Shown here piece after piece: positions 1 through 5,938 of a stretch of 35,953 nucleotides of DNA. This stretch comes from an uncultured Parvibacter sp. GTDB lineage: Bacteria; Actinomycetota; Coriobacteriia; Coriobacteriales; Eggerthellaceae. Position numbers and translations under genes: made by a program. How positions within the stretch are numbered: position 1 is the stretch's first letter; each line of letters starts with the position of its first letter. The stretch is taken from positions 1 to 35,953 of the forward strand of contig CANSTH010000010.1 of the NCBI GenBank assembly GCA_947649875.1, in the 5' to 3' direction. The notes beneath the pieces are model-generated. The model had not been told where the DNA came from. It was given only the letters and a program-made list of their open reading frames with translations, and ran no database searches.

Positions 1-1
1 G

Positions 2-382
2 CCGAAGGTGGAAGTGGCCGATGACGTGCAGGTGCAATCCGATGAGCCGTGGCTGCTGTTCATCTTGGGGCAGCTGCTCACCAACGCCGCCCAGTACGGG
101 GCGAAGAACATCGTCATCTCTTCGAAAGAGGTGGAGCCAGGCACACCGAGGGGCCATACGCGGCTGGAAGTGCGCGATGACGGGCAGGGCATTCCCGCCG
201 CCGATGTGCCGCGGGTGTTCGATCGGGGATTCACCGGCAGCAACGGCCGCAGCCGGGGTAACGCCACTGGCATGGGGCTGTACCTCATCTCCATGATGGC
301 CGAGCGCATGGGGCTGGGACTGCAGCTGCTCAGCGAAGAGGGCGTAGGCACCCGCATTTTGCTGGATTTTCCCCATGCGTAA
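2..382 (+). CDS. BceS-like sensor histidine kinase, C-terminal part (start outside window)
   Basis: The reading frame is open from the first bases, so this is the 3' end of a longer gene. It contains the HATPase_c ATP-binding half of a histidine kinase: an N-box region (QLLTNAAQYGAKNI), a G1 box (DDGQGI), an F-box-like stretch (VFDRGFTG) and a G2 box (GMGLYL). The DRGFTG...NGR...ATGMGLYL pattern is typical of intramembrane-sensing kinases of the BceS type, which lack a large extracellular sensor and sense antimicrobial peptides through a partner ABC transporter. A BceAB-like transporter lies just downstream, at 814-3835, which supports this. The sensor and dimerisation domains, and any response regulator, must lie upstream of the window. 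The kinase role is secure; the Bce-type assignment rests on motif resemblance and context. Confidence 0.85.
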   Translation, partial: PKVEVADDVQVQSDEPWLLFILGQLLTNAAQYGAKNIVISSKEVEPGTPRGHTRLEVRDDGQGIPAADVPRVFDRGFTGSNGRSRGNATGMGLYLISMMAERMGLGLQLLSEEGVGTRILLDFPHA

Positions 383-410
383 TACTTCCGGCTCTTTTTT
401 GAACGGTGTC

Positions 411-436
411 GCCCAGAACAAGCGTCTATTCTGGGC
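411..436. repeat. Short palindromic repeat, family A, copy 1
   Basis: A perfect 8-bp stem GCCCAGAA/TTCTGGGC (411-418 with 429-436) encloses a 10-base loop. It is the exact reverse complement of the copy at 543-568. Seven family-A copies occur in the window, three in this spacer and four at 25647-25897. There is no coding function; it resembles REP-type intergenic repeats. Confidence 0.75.
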
Positions 437-470
437 TTGTGTTACGAATTCAATGAAGCGTAGCACGAAT

Positions 471-497
471 GGCCCAGAATAAGCGTGCATTCTGGCC
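471..497. repeat. Short palindromic repeat, family A, copy 2
   Basis: CCAGAAT (474-480) pairs with ATTCTGG (489-495) across an 8-base loop. The loop begins AAGCG like copy 1, so it lies in the same orientation. Confidence 0.65.
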
Positions 498-540
498 GCT
501 GTGGGGTAAAGGCGCGGTTTTTCCCATAGTTATTGAGCCC

Positions 541-570
541 GAGCCCAGAATAGACGCTTGTTCTGGGCTC
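541..570. repeat. Short palindromic repeat, family A, copy 3 (inverted)
   Basis: A perfect 10-bp stem GAGCCCAGAA/TTCTGGGCTC (541-550 with 561-570) has a 10-base loop. Bases 543-568 are the exact reverse complement of copy 1, so copies 1 and 3 could also pair with each other over their whole length. Confidence 0.75.
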
Positions 571-599
571 GGGGGAGGATAGCGGGGGATGTGACGCAT

Positions 600-627
600 C
601 CTTACAGCACCGTAAGGCAAGGGTAAG
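600..627. promoter_or_regulatory. Candidate response-regulator site upstream of the Bce-type operon
   Basis: CCTTAC (600-605) and GTAAGG (612-617) form a perfect 6-bp inverted repeat with a 6-base spacer. A second GTAAG (623-627) follows 11 bases after the first GTAAG (612-616), one helical turn. Direct or inverted half-sites at this spacing suit an OmpR-family regulator such as BceR. It lies about 80 bases upstream of the first gene of the transporter operon (709). The -10-like TGTAAT at 644-649 lacks a good -35, as expected of an activator-dependent promoter. Function is inferred. Confidence 0.4.
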
Positions 628-708
628 CCGGTTCGATGGCAGCTGTAATGGGCGCACGATAGGATTTTCACTGTCGAAAACCAAGTTTCGCGCAGAAAGG
701 AAGATCCC

Positions 709-810
709 ATGCATACGATAATCCGGGTGATAACTATCGTGGCCATCGCCGGCGCCCTGGTGGCGCTGACCACAACGCAGCTGCCGAAGACCATCAAAGT
801 GGAAGGTTAG
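709..810 (+). CDS. 33-residue single-membrane-segment peptide in the Bce operon
   Basis: ATG at 709 follows a good ribosome-binding site (GAAAGGAAG, ending about 5 bases upstream). The frame runs 33 codons to TAG at 808-810. The product starts MHTIIRV, continues with a hydrophobic stretch of about 15 residues (roughly residues 4-20) and ends with a short polar tail containing QLPKTIKVEG. It looks like a small inner-membrane protein with a short polar C-terminus. The ATPase gene starts 3 bases after its stop, and the ATPase ribosome-binding site (GGAAGG) overlaps its last codons, so the two are translationally linked. I know no named family for it. It could be an accessory subunit or a regulator of the transporter. 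The hydrophobic segment is visible; the role is inference. Confidence 0.65.
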   Translation: MHTIIRVITIVAIAGALVALTTTQLPKTIKVEG

Positions 811-813
811 AAC

Positions 814-1629
814 ATGGCTGAAGTTTTTGCACGCCCGACCGCCGCTCATGCAGCGGGCGGCAGCCGTGATGCGCTGCAGGTAATGGCGGTTCGCAAGACG
901 TTCGGCAGCCGAGACAACCTTACCAATGCCTTGAACGGCGTTACCTTCAACGTGGAGGATGGCGAGTTCATGGCCATCATGGGCCCCTCCGGTAGCGGCA
1001 AGACCACGCTGCTGAACTGCATTTCCACCATCGACCGCGTGACATCGGGCAGCATCGTGGTGGGCGGCCGCGACATCACCTCGTTCTCCCGGGGCGAGCT
1101 GGCGCGCTTCCGCCGCGAAGAGCTGGGGTTCATTTTCCAGGACTTCAATCTGCTGGACACCCTTACCGGATACGAGAACATTGCGCTGGCCCTCACCATC
1201 AAGGGGGCGCCTGCCCGCGAAATCCCTGAGAAGGTGCGCGCCATGGCCCGCACGCTGGGGGTGGATGCGGTGCTGAACAAGTACCCCTACCAGATGTCTG
1301 GCGGCCAGAAGCAACGAGTGGCGGCGGCACGCGCCATGGTGGGCGACCCAAAGCTCATCTTGGCGGACGAGCCTACCGGCGCGTTGGACTCGCGGGCATC
1401 GGCTGTTATGCTGGAGATCATGGAGCTGATGAACCGTGAATTGGGGGCCACCATTATCATGGTCACCCATGACTCTTTCGCGGCGTCGTTCACCGATCGC
1501 GTGCTGTTCTTGCGCGACGGCGCCCTGTTCAACGAGCTGCGCTGCGGCGATTCCTCCCGCGAGGAGTTTTTCACCCGCATCATGGAAGTGACCACCTTCC
1601 TCTCCGGGGAGGTGGGTCATGGTATTTAA
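814..1629 (+). CDS. BceA-like ABC transporter ATPase
   Basis: This 271-residue ABC ATPase would energise the partner permease. It has Walker A GPSGSGKT (residues 57-64), Q-loop FIFQDFN (about 107-112), signature SGGQKQR (162-168), Walker B LILADE followed by PTGALD (181-190) and the H-loop in MVTHD. These are hallmarks of the MacB/LolD/BceA class, which works on membrane-inserted substrates such as bacitracin or lantibiotic complexes rather than pumping solutes. The first about 20 residues are extra. Its last 11 bases overlap the permease gene, so the pair is co-translated. The upstream kinase fragment indicates a Bce-type detoxification and sensing module. The substrate cannot be read from the sequence. 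Confidence 0.92.
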   Translation: MAEVFARPTAAHAAGGSRDALQVMAVRKTFGSRDNLTNALNGVTFNVEDGEFMAIMGPSGSGKTTLLNCISTIDRVTSGSIVVGGRDITSFSRGELARFRREELGFIFQDFNLLDTLTGYENIALALTIKGAPAREIPEKVRAMARTLGVDAVLNKYPYQMSGGQKQRVAAARAMVGDPKLILADEPTGALDSRASAVMLEIMELMNRELGATIIMVTHDSFAASFTDRVLFLRDGALFNELRCGDSSREEFFTRIMEVTTFLSGEVGHGI

Positions 1630-3835
1630 GCTGGCGTGGCGCAACGTCCGACGGTCGGTACGCGACTACGCCATCTACTTCGCCACGCTGGTGTTCGGCG
1701 TGGCGGTGTTCTATGCCTTCAACTCCATCGAGAGCCAGCAGCTGCTGTTTGATATCCAATCGGCGGCAGACGCCAAGCAGTTCCAAACCACGGCGGGGAT
1801 TTTAGGCATGTTCTCTGGCGTGATCGCCTGCGTGCTGGGCTTTTTGGTGCTGTACGCCAACCGCTTTTTGGTGCGGCGTCGCAAGCGCGAGTTCGGCATT
1901 TATCTGCTGTTGGGCATGCGCCCCTCCATGGTGTCGGGTATCGTGCTGGTGGAAACGGTGATGGTGGGCCTCATTGCACTGGTGGTGGGGCTGCTGCTGG
2001 GCATCGTGGTGTCGCAAGGGCTCTCCTTCCTTACCGCCAGCCTGTTCGGCGTCATCATGAACAACTACCAGTTCGTGTTCTCGCAGTCGGCATTTTTGTT
2101 CACTATCGGCTGTTTTGCGCTGATTTTTGCGGTGGTCACGGTGTTCAACGCGTTCTCGGTGAGCCGGTTTCGCCTGGTCAACTTGTTGCAGGCTGACCTT
2201 CGCAACGAGAAGGCAAAAGTGCGCAACCCTTGGGTGTGCGCCATCGTGTTTGTGGTGTCCATCGTCATCTTGGTGTTTGCCTATGTGCGATTGAAGGAAA
2301 ACGGCCTGCTGATGCTGGACGATCCAGCATTTGTGCAGGCCACTGCAGGTATGTTGCTGGGCAGCCTCCTGTTCTTCTGGTCGCTGGCGGGAATGGTCAT
2401 CGGCGTTGTGTCTCGCCGGCCGGGGCTGTATCTGAAACGGCTGCGCCCCTTCACGCTGCGGCAAGTGGCCAGCCGCATCAACACGGCGTTCGTGTCGCTG
2501 TGGGCGGTGTGCGTGCTGCTGTTTTTCTCCATCACGTGCTTTTCCTGCGGCATGGCGCTGGCGGATTTGTTCCGCGTGAGCGTGGAAGGGGCTTCGCCCT
2601 TCGACATGACGCTGAACGCCCAAGTGTGGGTGAGCCCTACCGGCAGTCGCAGCGATGCCGCGAGCGACCCCGCTCAGCGTCGGGTGGAGATGGAGGCGGA
2701 CGCGCCGGAACGGCTGGCCCAGGCAGAGGCGGCCGATTGGGACATGGCCTCGGTGCTTCAGGCGGCCGACCCGCAGGCGTGGACCGACACGGTGGCCGCA
2801 TGGGGCCAGGTGAACTTGTACTCCGCCCCGGGCCTTACGTTTCGAGAGCTTGCCGATGTGCTGCGCGGCTCCGGCCGTTTGAGCGAAGAGGAGATGACCT
2901 ACATCGATGGTGTGAGCGGCAACAACAATATGCAAATGGTGGGTGTGTCGCAGTTGAACAGCGTGCGAGCGTTGCAGGGGCAAGAGCCGTTGCAATTGGG
3001 CGAGAGCCAATGGGCGCTGCTGAACAACTTCACCGCCACCGAGCGCTATGCCGATGCCATGATTGCGGAGGCGCCGCAGCTCGCGGTGGCGGGAATTCCC
3101 CTCGAATCATCGGGCATTTTTGCCGACACCCAGCTGGAGGACTCGTCCATGACTTCCAGCGGAATGATGCTGGTGGTGCCCGATGCGGTGGTTACGGCGG
3201 CGGCCGAACAAGGGTTCATTCCCGAGGTGTGCTACCTGGACCTGAACTTCGCTGAAAACGGCCGCACGGCGGAAGAGAACATCAATGCCGTAATGGATGT
3301 CGTGGCGCTGGTGCAGCCCGCTTCCGAAGGCGGCTTCGATAACGGCCCCGGCAGCTACGGTGCCGGAGAATGGGCCGGACGCTTGTGGCCGGTTACCAGT
3401 TGCACCACCCAGGAGAGCATGTTCGCCCAATCGCGCGGCCTGCGGCTGATGATCACCTATCTGGCCCTGTACATCGGGTTCGTGTTCATGGTGTCCACGG
3501 CGGCCATCTTGGCCATCCAGCAGTTGTCCAGTGTGGCCGACTCCACCGGACGCTACCGTACGCTCGACCGTCTGGGGTGCGACCGACGCCGCATCTATGG
3601 CAGCCTGTTGGCGCAGATTTGCATCTACTTCCTGGTGCCGCTGGGGCTGGCGCTGTGCCATTCCGCCTACTCGATTTGGGTGATGCACGACACCCTGTTC
3701 CAGCTGGCCGCTACTCCCATGGAGGGCCCCATTGCCTCGGCAGCCATCTTCCTGCTGGTCATCTACGGCGGATACCTGGCCATCACCTATTTCACCAGCC
3801 GTTCCATGGTGAAAGGTGCCCTGCAAACGGGGTAG
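1619..3835 (+). CDS. BceB-like ABC transporter permease (FtsX domain)
   Basis: A 738-residue membrane protein starting MVFKLAWRNVRRSVRDYAIYF, the usual amphipathic start of BceB/FtsX permeases. Several hydrophobic segments occupy about residues 18-310. A large soluble domain follows (about 325-610), then a final set of membrane segments to residue 738. That layout (membrane bundle, one large extracytoplasmic domain, C-terminal helices) matches BceB, where the outer domain contacts the antimicrobial peptide and the kinase. At 738 residues it is somewhat longer than the roughly 650 usual for BceB, mostly through the outer domain. It overlaps the ATPase gene by 11 bases. A rho-independent terminator follows at 3870-3900. 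Confidence 0.88.
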   Translation: MVFKLAWRNVRRSVRDYAIYFATLVFGVAVFYAFNSIESQQLLFDIQSAADAKQFQTTAGILGMFSGVIACVLGFLVLYANRFLVRRRKREFGIYLLLGMRPSMVSGIVLVETVMVGLIALVVGLLLGIVVSQGLSFLTASLFGVIMNNYQFVFSQSAFLFTIGCFALIFAVVTVFNAFSVSRFRLVNLLQADLRNEKAKVRNPWVCAIVFVVSIVILVFAYVRLKENGLLMLDDPAFVQATAGMLLGSLLFFWSLAGMVIGVVSRRPGLYLKRLRPFTLRQVASRINTAFVSLWAVCVLLFFSITCFSCGMALADLFRVSVEGASPFDMTLNAQVWVSPTGSRSDAASDPAQRRVEMEADAPERLAQAEAADWDMASVLQAADPQAWTDTVAAWGQVNLYSAPGLTFRELADVLRGSGRLSEEEMTYIDGVSGNNNMQMVGVSQLNSVRALQGQEPLQLGESQWALLNNFTATERYADAMIAEAPQLAVAGIPLESSGIFADTQLEDSSMTSSGMMLVVPDAVVTAAAEQGFIPEVCYLDLNFAENGRTAEENINAVMDVVALVQPASEGGFDNGPGSYGAGEWAGRLWPVTSCTTQESMFAQSRGLRLMITYLALYIGFVFMVSTAAILAIQQLSSVADSTGRYRTLDRLGCDRRRIYGSLLAQICIYFLVPLGLALCHSAYSIWVMHDTLFQLAATPMEGPIASAAIFLLVIYGGYLAITYFTSRSMVKGALQTG

Positions 3836-3869
3836 GGTTTGCGGGCTCATTTGGCAGAAATCTCGTTGC

Positions 3870-3900
3870 GGCCCCGCGCTCCCCGGCGCGGGGCCTTTTC
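3870..3900 (+). terminator. Rho-independent terminator after the Bce-type operon
   Basis: A perfect 10-bp stem GGCCCCGCGC/GCGCGGGGCC (3870-3879 with 3886-3895) has a 6-base loop and is followed by TTTT (3896-3899). It lies 35 bases after the permease stop. Confidence 0.88.
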
Positions 3901-3931
3901 GTGCCTGACTATAGTGTTCGACGCGCCAAGA

Positions 3932-3948
3932 TGATATCATTGATATCA
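3932..3948. promoter_or_regulatory. Doubled palindromic operator of the toxin-antitoxin operon
   Basis: Two copies of the perfect 8-bp palindrome TGATATCA (3932-3939 and 3941-3948) sit 9 bases apart, 22 bases upstream of the antitoxin start. Ribbon-helix-helix antitoxins such as FitA and VapB bind paired palindromic sites of this sort to repress their own operon. It is also strikingly AT-rich against the GC-rich surroundings. A -10-like TATAGT lies just upstream at 3910-3915. Confidence 0.6.
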
Positions 3949-3969
3949 TATGAATCGAAAGGAATGCCC

Positions 3970-4212
3970 ATGGCTGATCTGCTCATACGCGGCATAGATG
4001 CGTCCACGAAGAAGCGGCTCGAGGCCCAGGCGCGGCGCAACGGGCGGTCGCAATCCGCCGAGGCGCTGGCTCTTCTGGAGCGCGGCCTGCGCGTCGACGG
4101 TCCCGGCTGGGTGGGCATCCTGCGCCATGCCGCCGAATCCTCTGGCGGCTACCAGCTGGAGCTGCCAGAGCGCCGCCCGGGCCGCGGGCTCGACACAAGC
4201 GAGTGGGCCTAA
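3970..4212 (+). CDS. FitA/VapB-like antitoxin, ribbon-helix-helix
   Basis: An 80-residue protein. The start MADLLIRGIDASTKKRLEAQ and the following ARRNGRSQSAEALALLERGL match the N-terminal ribbon-helix-helix DNA-binding domain of FitA-type antitoxins (strand LLIRGID, helix STKKRLEAQARRNG, second helix SAEALALLERGL). The C-terminal half would be the flexible part that blocks the toxin. ATG at 3970 is preferred over ATG at 3964 because GAAAGG ends at 3962, giving a 7-base spacing for 3970. The toxin gene starts 2 bases after the stop. The doubled palindrome upstream is probably its own operator. The family is clear; FitA versus VapB naming is a matter of convention. Confidence 0.88.
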   Translation: MADLLIRGIDASTKKRLEAQARRNGRSQSAEALALLERGLRVDGPGWVGILRHAAESSGGYQLELPERRPGRGLDTSEWA

Positions 4213-4214
4213 CG

Positions 4215-4655
4215 ATGAGGGCGCTCGTCGACACCAATGTGGTATCGGAGCTCTTGAAGCCCGCGCCCTCCCGGAACGTGGTGGACTGGTTCCACGACAA
4301 TCAGGGCGAAGTGTACCTGTCCGCGGTAACCGTGCTGGAGCTGTTCCATGGCGCCCTCCGGTTGCCCGAGGGGAAGCGGAGGGAGCGACTGGTGAACGCC
4401 ATTACGGCAATCGTGATGGACTGCGCCGACTACACCTTCTCGTTCGACCCGTTCTGCGGCTTTCTTTGCGCCCAGCTTGAGGTGCGCGCCATCGGGCAGG
4501 GGAGATGCCTTACCCGCGAAGATGCCATGATCGCGGCCATCTGCCAGCGAAACGACTGCATCCTGGCCACGCGAAACGTCAAGGATTTCGACTTCCTGGA
4601 CATCCCGGTGGTGAACCCCTTTGAGTATAAGCCACCGAAGCCGAATGTGAGCTAG
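4215..4655 (+). CDS. FitB/VapC-like toxin, PIN-domain ribonuclease
   Basis: A 146-residue PIN-domain protein, the usual length. The start MRALVDTNVVSELLKP carries the conserved Asp6 and the DTNVVSE motif. Other expected metal-binding acids are Glu42 (TVLELFHG), Asp103 (LTREDAMIAA) and Asp124 or Asp126 (NVKDFDF), so the active site looks complete. PIN toxins cut RNA (often tRNA) until bound by their antitoxin. ATG at 4215 is chosen over the in-frame GTG at 4203 because it lies just 2 bases beyond the antitoxin stop and matches the family N-terminus. No clear terminator is visible after it. Confidence 0.9.
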   Translation: MRALVDTNVVSELLKPAPSRNVVDWFHDNQGEVYLSAVTVLELFHGALRLPEGKRRERLVNAITAIVMDCADYTFSFDPFCGFLCAQLEVRAIGQGRCLTREDAMIAAICQRNDCILATRNVKDFDFLDIPVVNPFEYKPPKPNVS

Positions 4656-4687
4656 GGGAGGGTTGCCTGGCTGGACCCATTCAATAA

Positions 4688-4708
4688 CTTCTAAAGAATT
4701 CTGAGAAG
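4688..4708. promoter_or_regulatory. Candidate LysR-type operator
   Basis: CTTCT (4688-4692) and AGAAG (4704-4708) form a perfect inverted repeat separated by exactly 11 bases, fitting the T-N11-A rule for LysR-family binding sites. The spacer contains GAATTC. It lies about 130 bases upstream of the LysR gene start and could serve autoregulation. Binding is inferred. Confidence 0.45.
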
Positions 4709-4835
4709 CTAAAGCAATGGTCTGCTAGCACCGTGGCGCAGATTATGGCGGGTCAATTTATGGGATGGATGGCCGTGTTTCGTGACAGCGCGAGCCTCGT
4801 GCCCTACAATTTCCCCCATCGAGAAGGGGGCTGCC

Positions 4836-5735
4836 GTGGACATTCAGCAGTTGAAGTATTTTTCCCGGGTTTACGAGACGCGCAGCTTCACCCGCGCGGC
4901 CGAGCAGCTGTACATCTCGCGGCAGGCGCTGCGCAAATCGGTGGCGCGGCTTGCCCAAGAGCTGGGAGAGCCCCTGTTCGAGAATGAGGCCAACGCGCTG
5001 GTGCCCACTGCGGCTGCCGATCAGCTTTTCACCTCGTCTCGCCCTGTGTTGGCGGCGTTCTCTCAAATGGAAGCCGATCTCAACCTGGCAAAGCTGAAGA
5101 GCCGCGGAGTGGTGCGCTTCGGCTCGTCGGTGGAAGCCAATGACGTAATGACTCCTGGGGAAACGAAGCGCATCGCGGATTTTTCCGCCACCAACGAGCT
5201 CATAACAAAAGGCATGCGCTATATGGAGGGTAGTTGCGAGCAGTTGCGCCAACAGGTGCTTCAAGAGGAAGTGGATTACGCCAATATCATCGCAACGGTG
5301 ATGAACGAGTCTCTGTTCGACTACGACGTTGCCATCGAAGGGCGCATCCACATTGCCGTTCGTGTGGACGATCCGCTTGCAAAGAAAGACTCCTTGACAC
5401 TGGAAGACATCAAAGGACGCCCCTTTACCTCCCAGGGCCCAGGTTACGACGTGCATGAGCGGCTGAAGGAGGCGGGGGAGGAACAAGGCATGCCGCTGGA
5501 TTTCGTATGTCTGCGCTCGGGGCTCCATAACCGTCTCAACATGGTGCAATCGGGAATCACGCTCACTTATGCCTATCGGCCGCTGCGGTTTCCCCGCAGC
5601 GCGCCCGACGTGATATGCATCCCCATGGAAGATGCCTCGATGAAATGGGCCTATTGCGCCATTGCGAAGAAGGGCCTGGGCGACCCGTACCTGCTGCGTT
5701 TCTTCAGCGGCAAGGAAGACTTCGTCCTCTGGTAG
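4836..5735 (+). CDS. LysR-family transcriptional regulator
   Basis: A 299-residue protein, a normal LysR length. The N-terminal winged helix-turn-helix is plain: VDIQQLKYFSRVYETRSFTR, then AAEQLYISRQALRKSVARLAQELG (residues about 1-60). The rest (about 90-295) is the substrate-binding-like effector domain. GTG at 4836 is preferred because GAGAAGGGGG sits 5 bases before it and the protein then begins exactly where the family begins. The molybdopterin oxidoreductase operon starts about 200 bases downstream on the same strand and is the most likely target, besides its own promoter. The inducer is unknown. Confidence 0.92.
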   Translation: MDIQQLKYFSRVYETRSFTRAAEQLYISRQALRKSVARLAQELGEPLFENEANALVPTAAADQLFTSSRPVLAAFSQMEADLNLAKLKSRGVVRFGSSVEANDVMTPGETKRIADFSATNELITKGMRYMEGSCEQLRQQVLQEEVDYANIIATVMNESLFDYDVAIEGRIHIAVRVDDPLAKKDSLTLEDIKGRPFTSQGPGYDVHERLKEAGEEQGMPLDFVCLRSGLHNRLNMVQSGITLTYAYRPLRFPRSAPDVICIPMEDASMKWAYCAIAKKGLGDPYLLRFFSGKEDFVLW

Positions 5736-5938
5736 GGGCTTCACGCCTGCGGTTTTCTCCTTGTCTGGCGCGCCAAACAGCGCGCTCCGCCTGGTCATAA
5801 CTTTCCTGTAAACCAAAAGCTTCGCTGCTGGCAACCAGGAGATTCTCCCGTTTCGCCTCTCCCATTCCCACAATAAGCCTCAAAGGCGCGCGCCTGTAAA
5901 CGGTAAGGCGGGCGCGGGAAACGAGGAAGGGGGATGTT

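Noticed and set aside
442-1644. 400-residue minus-strand open frame over the repeats and ATPase
   Set aside because: Low-complexity shadow frame. The plus strand has a clear ABC ATPase, and family-A repeats fill the rest.
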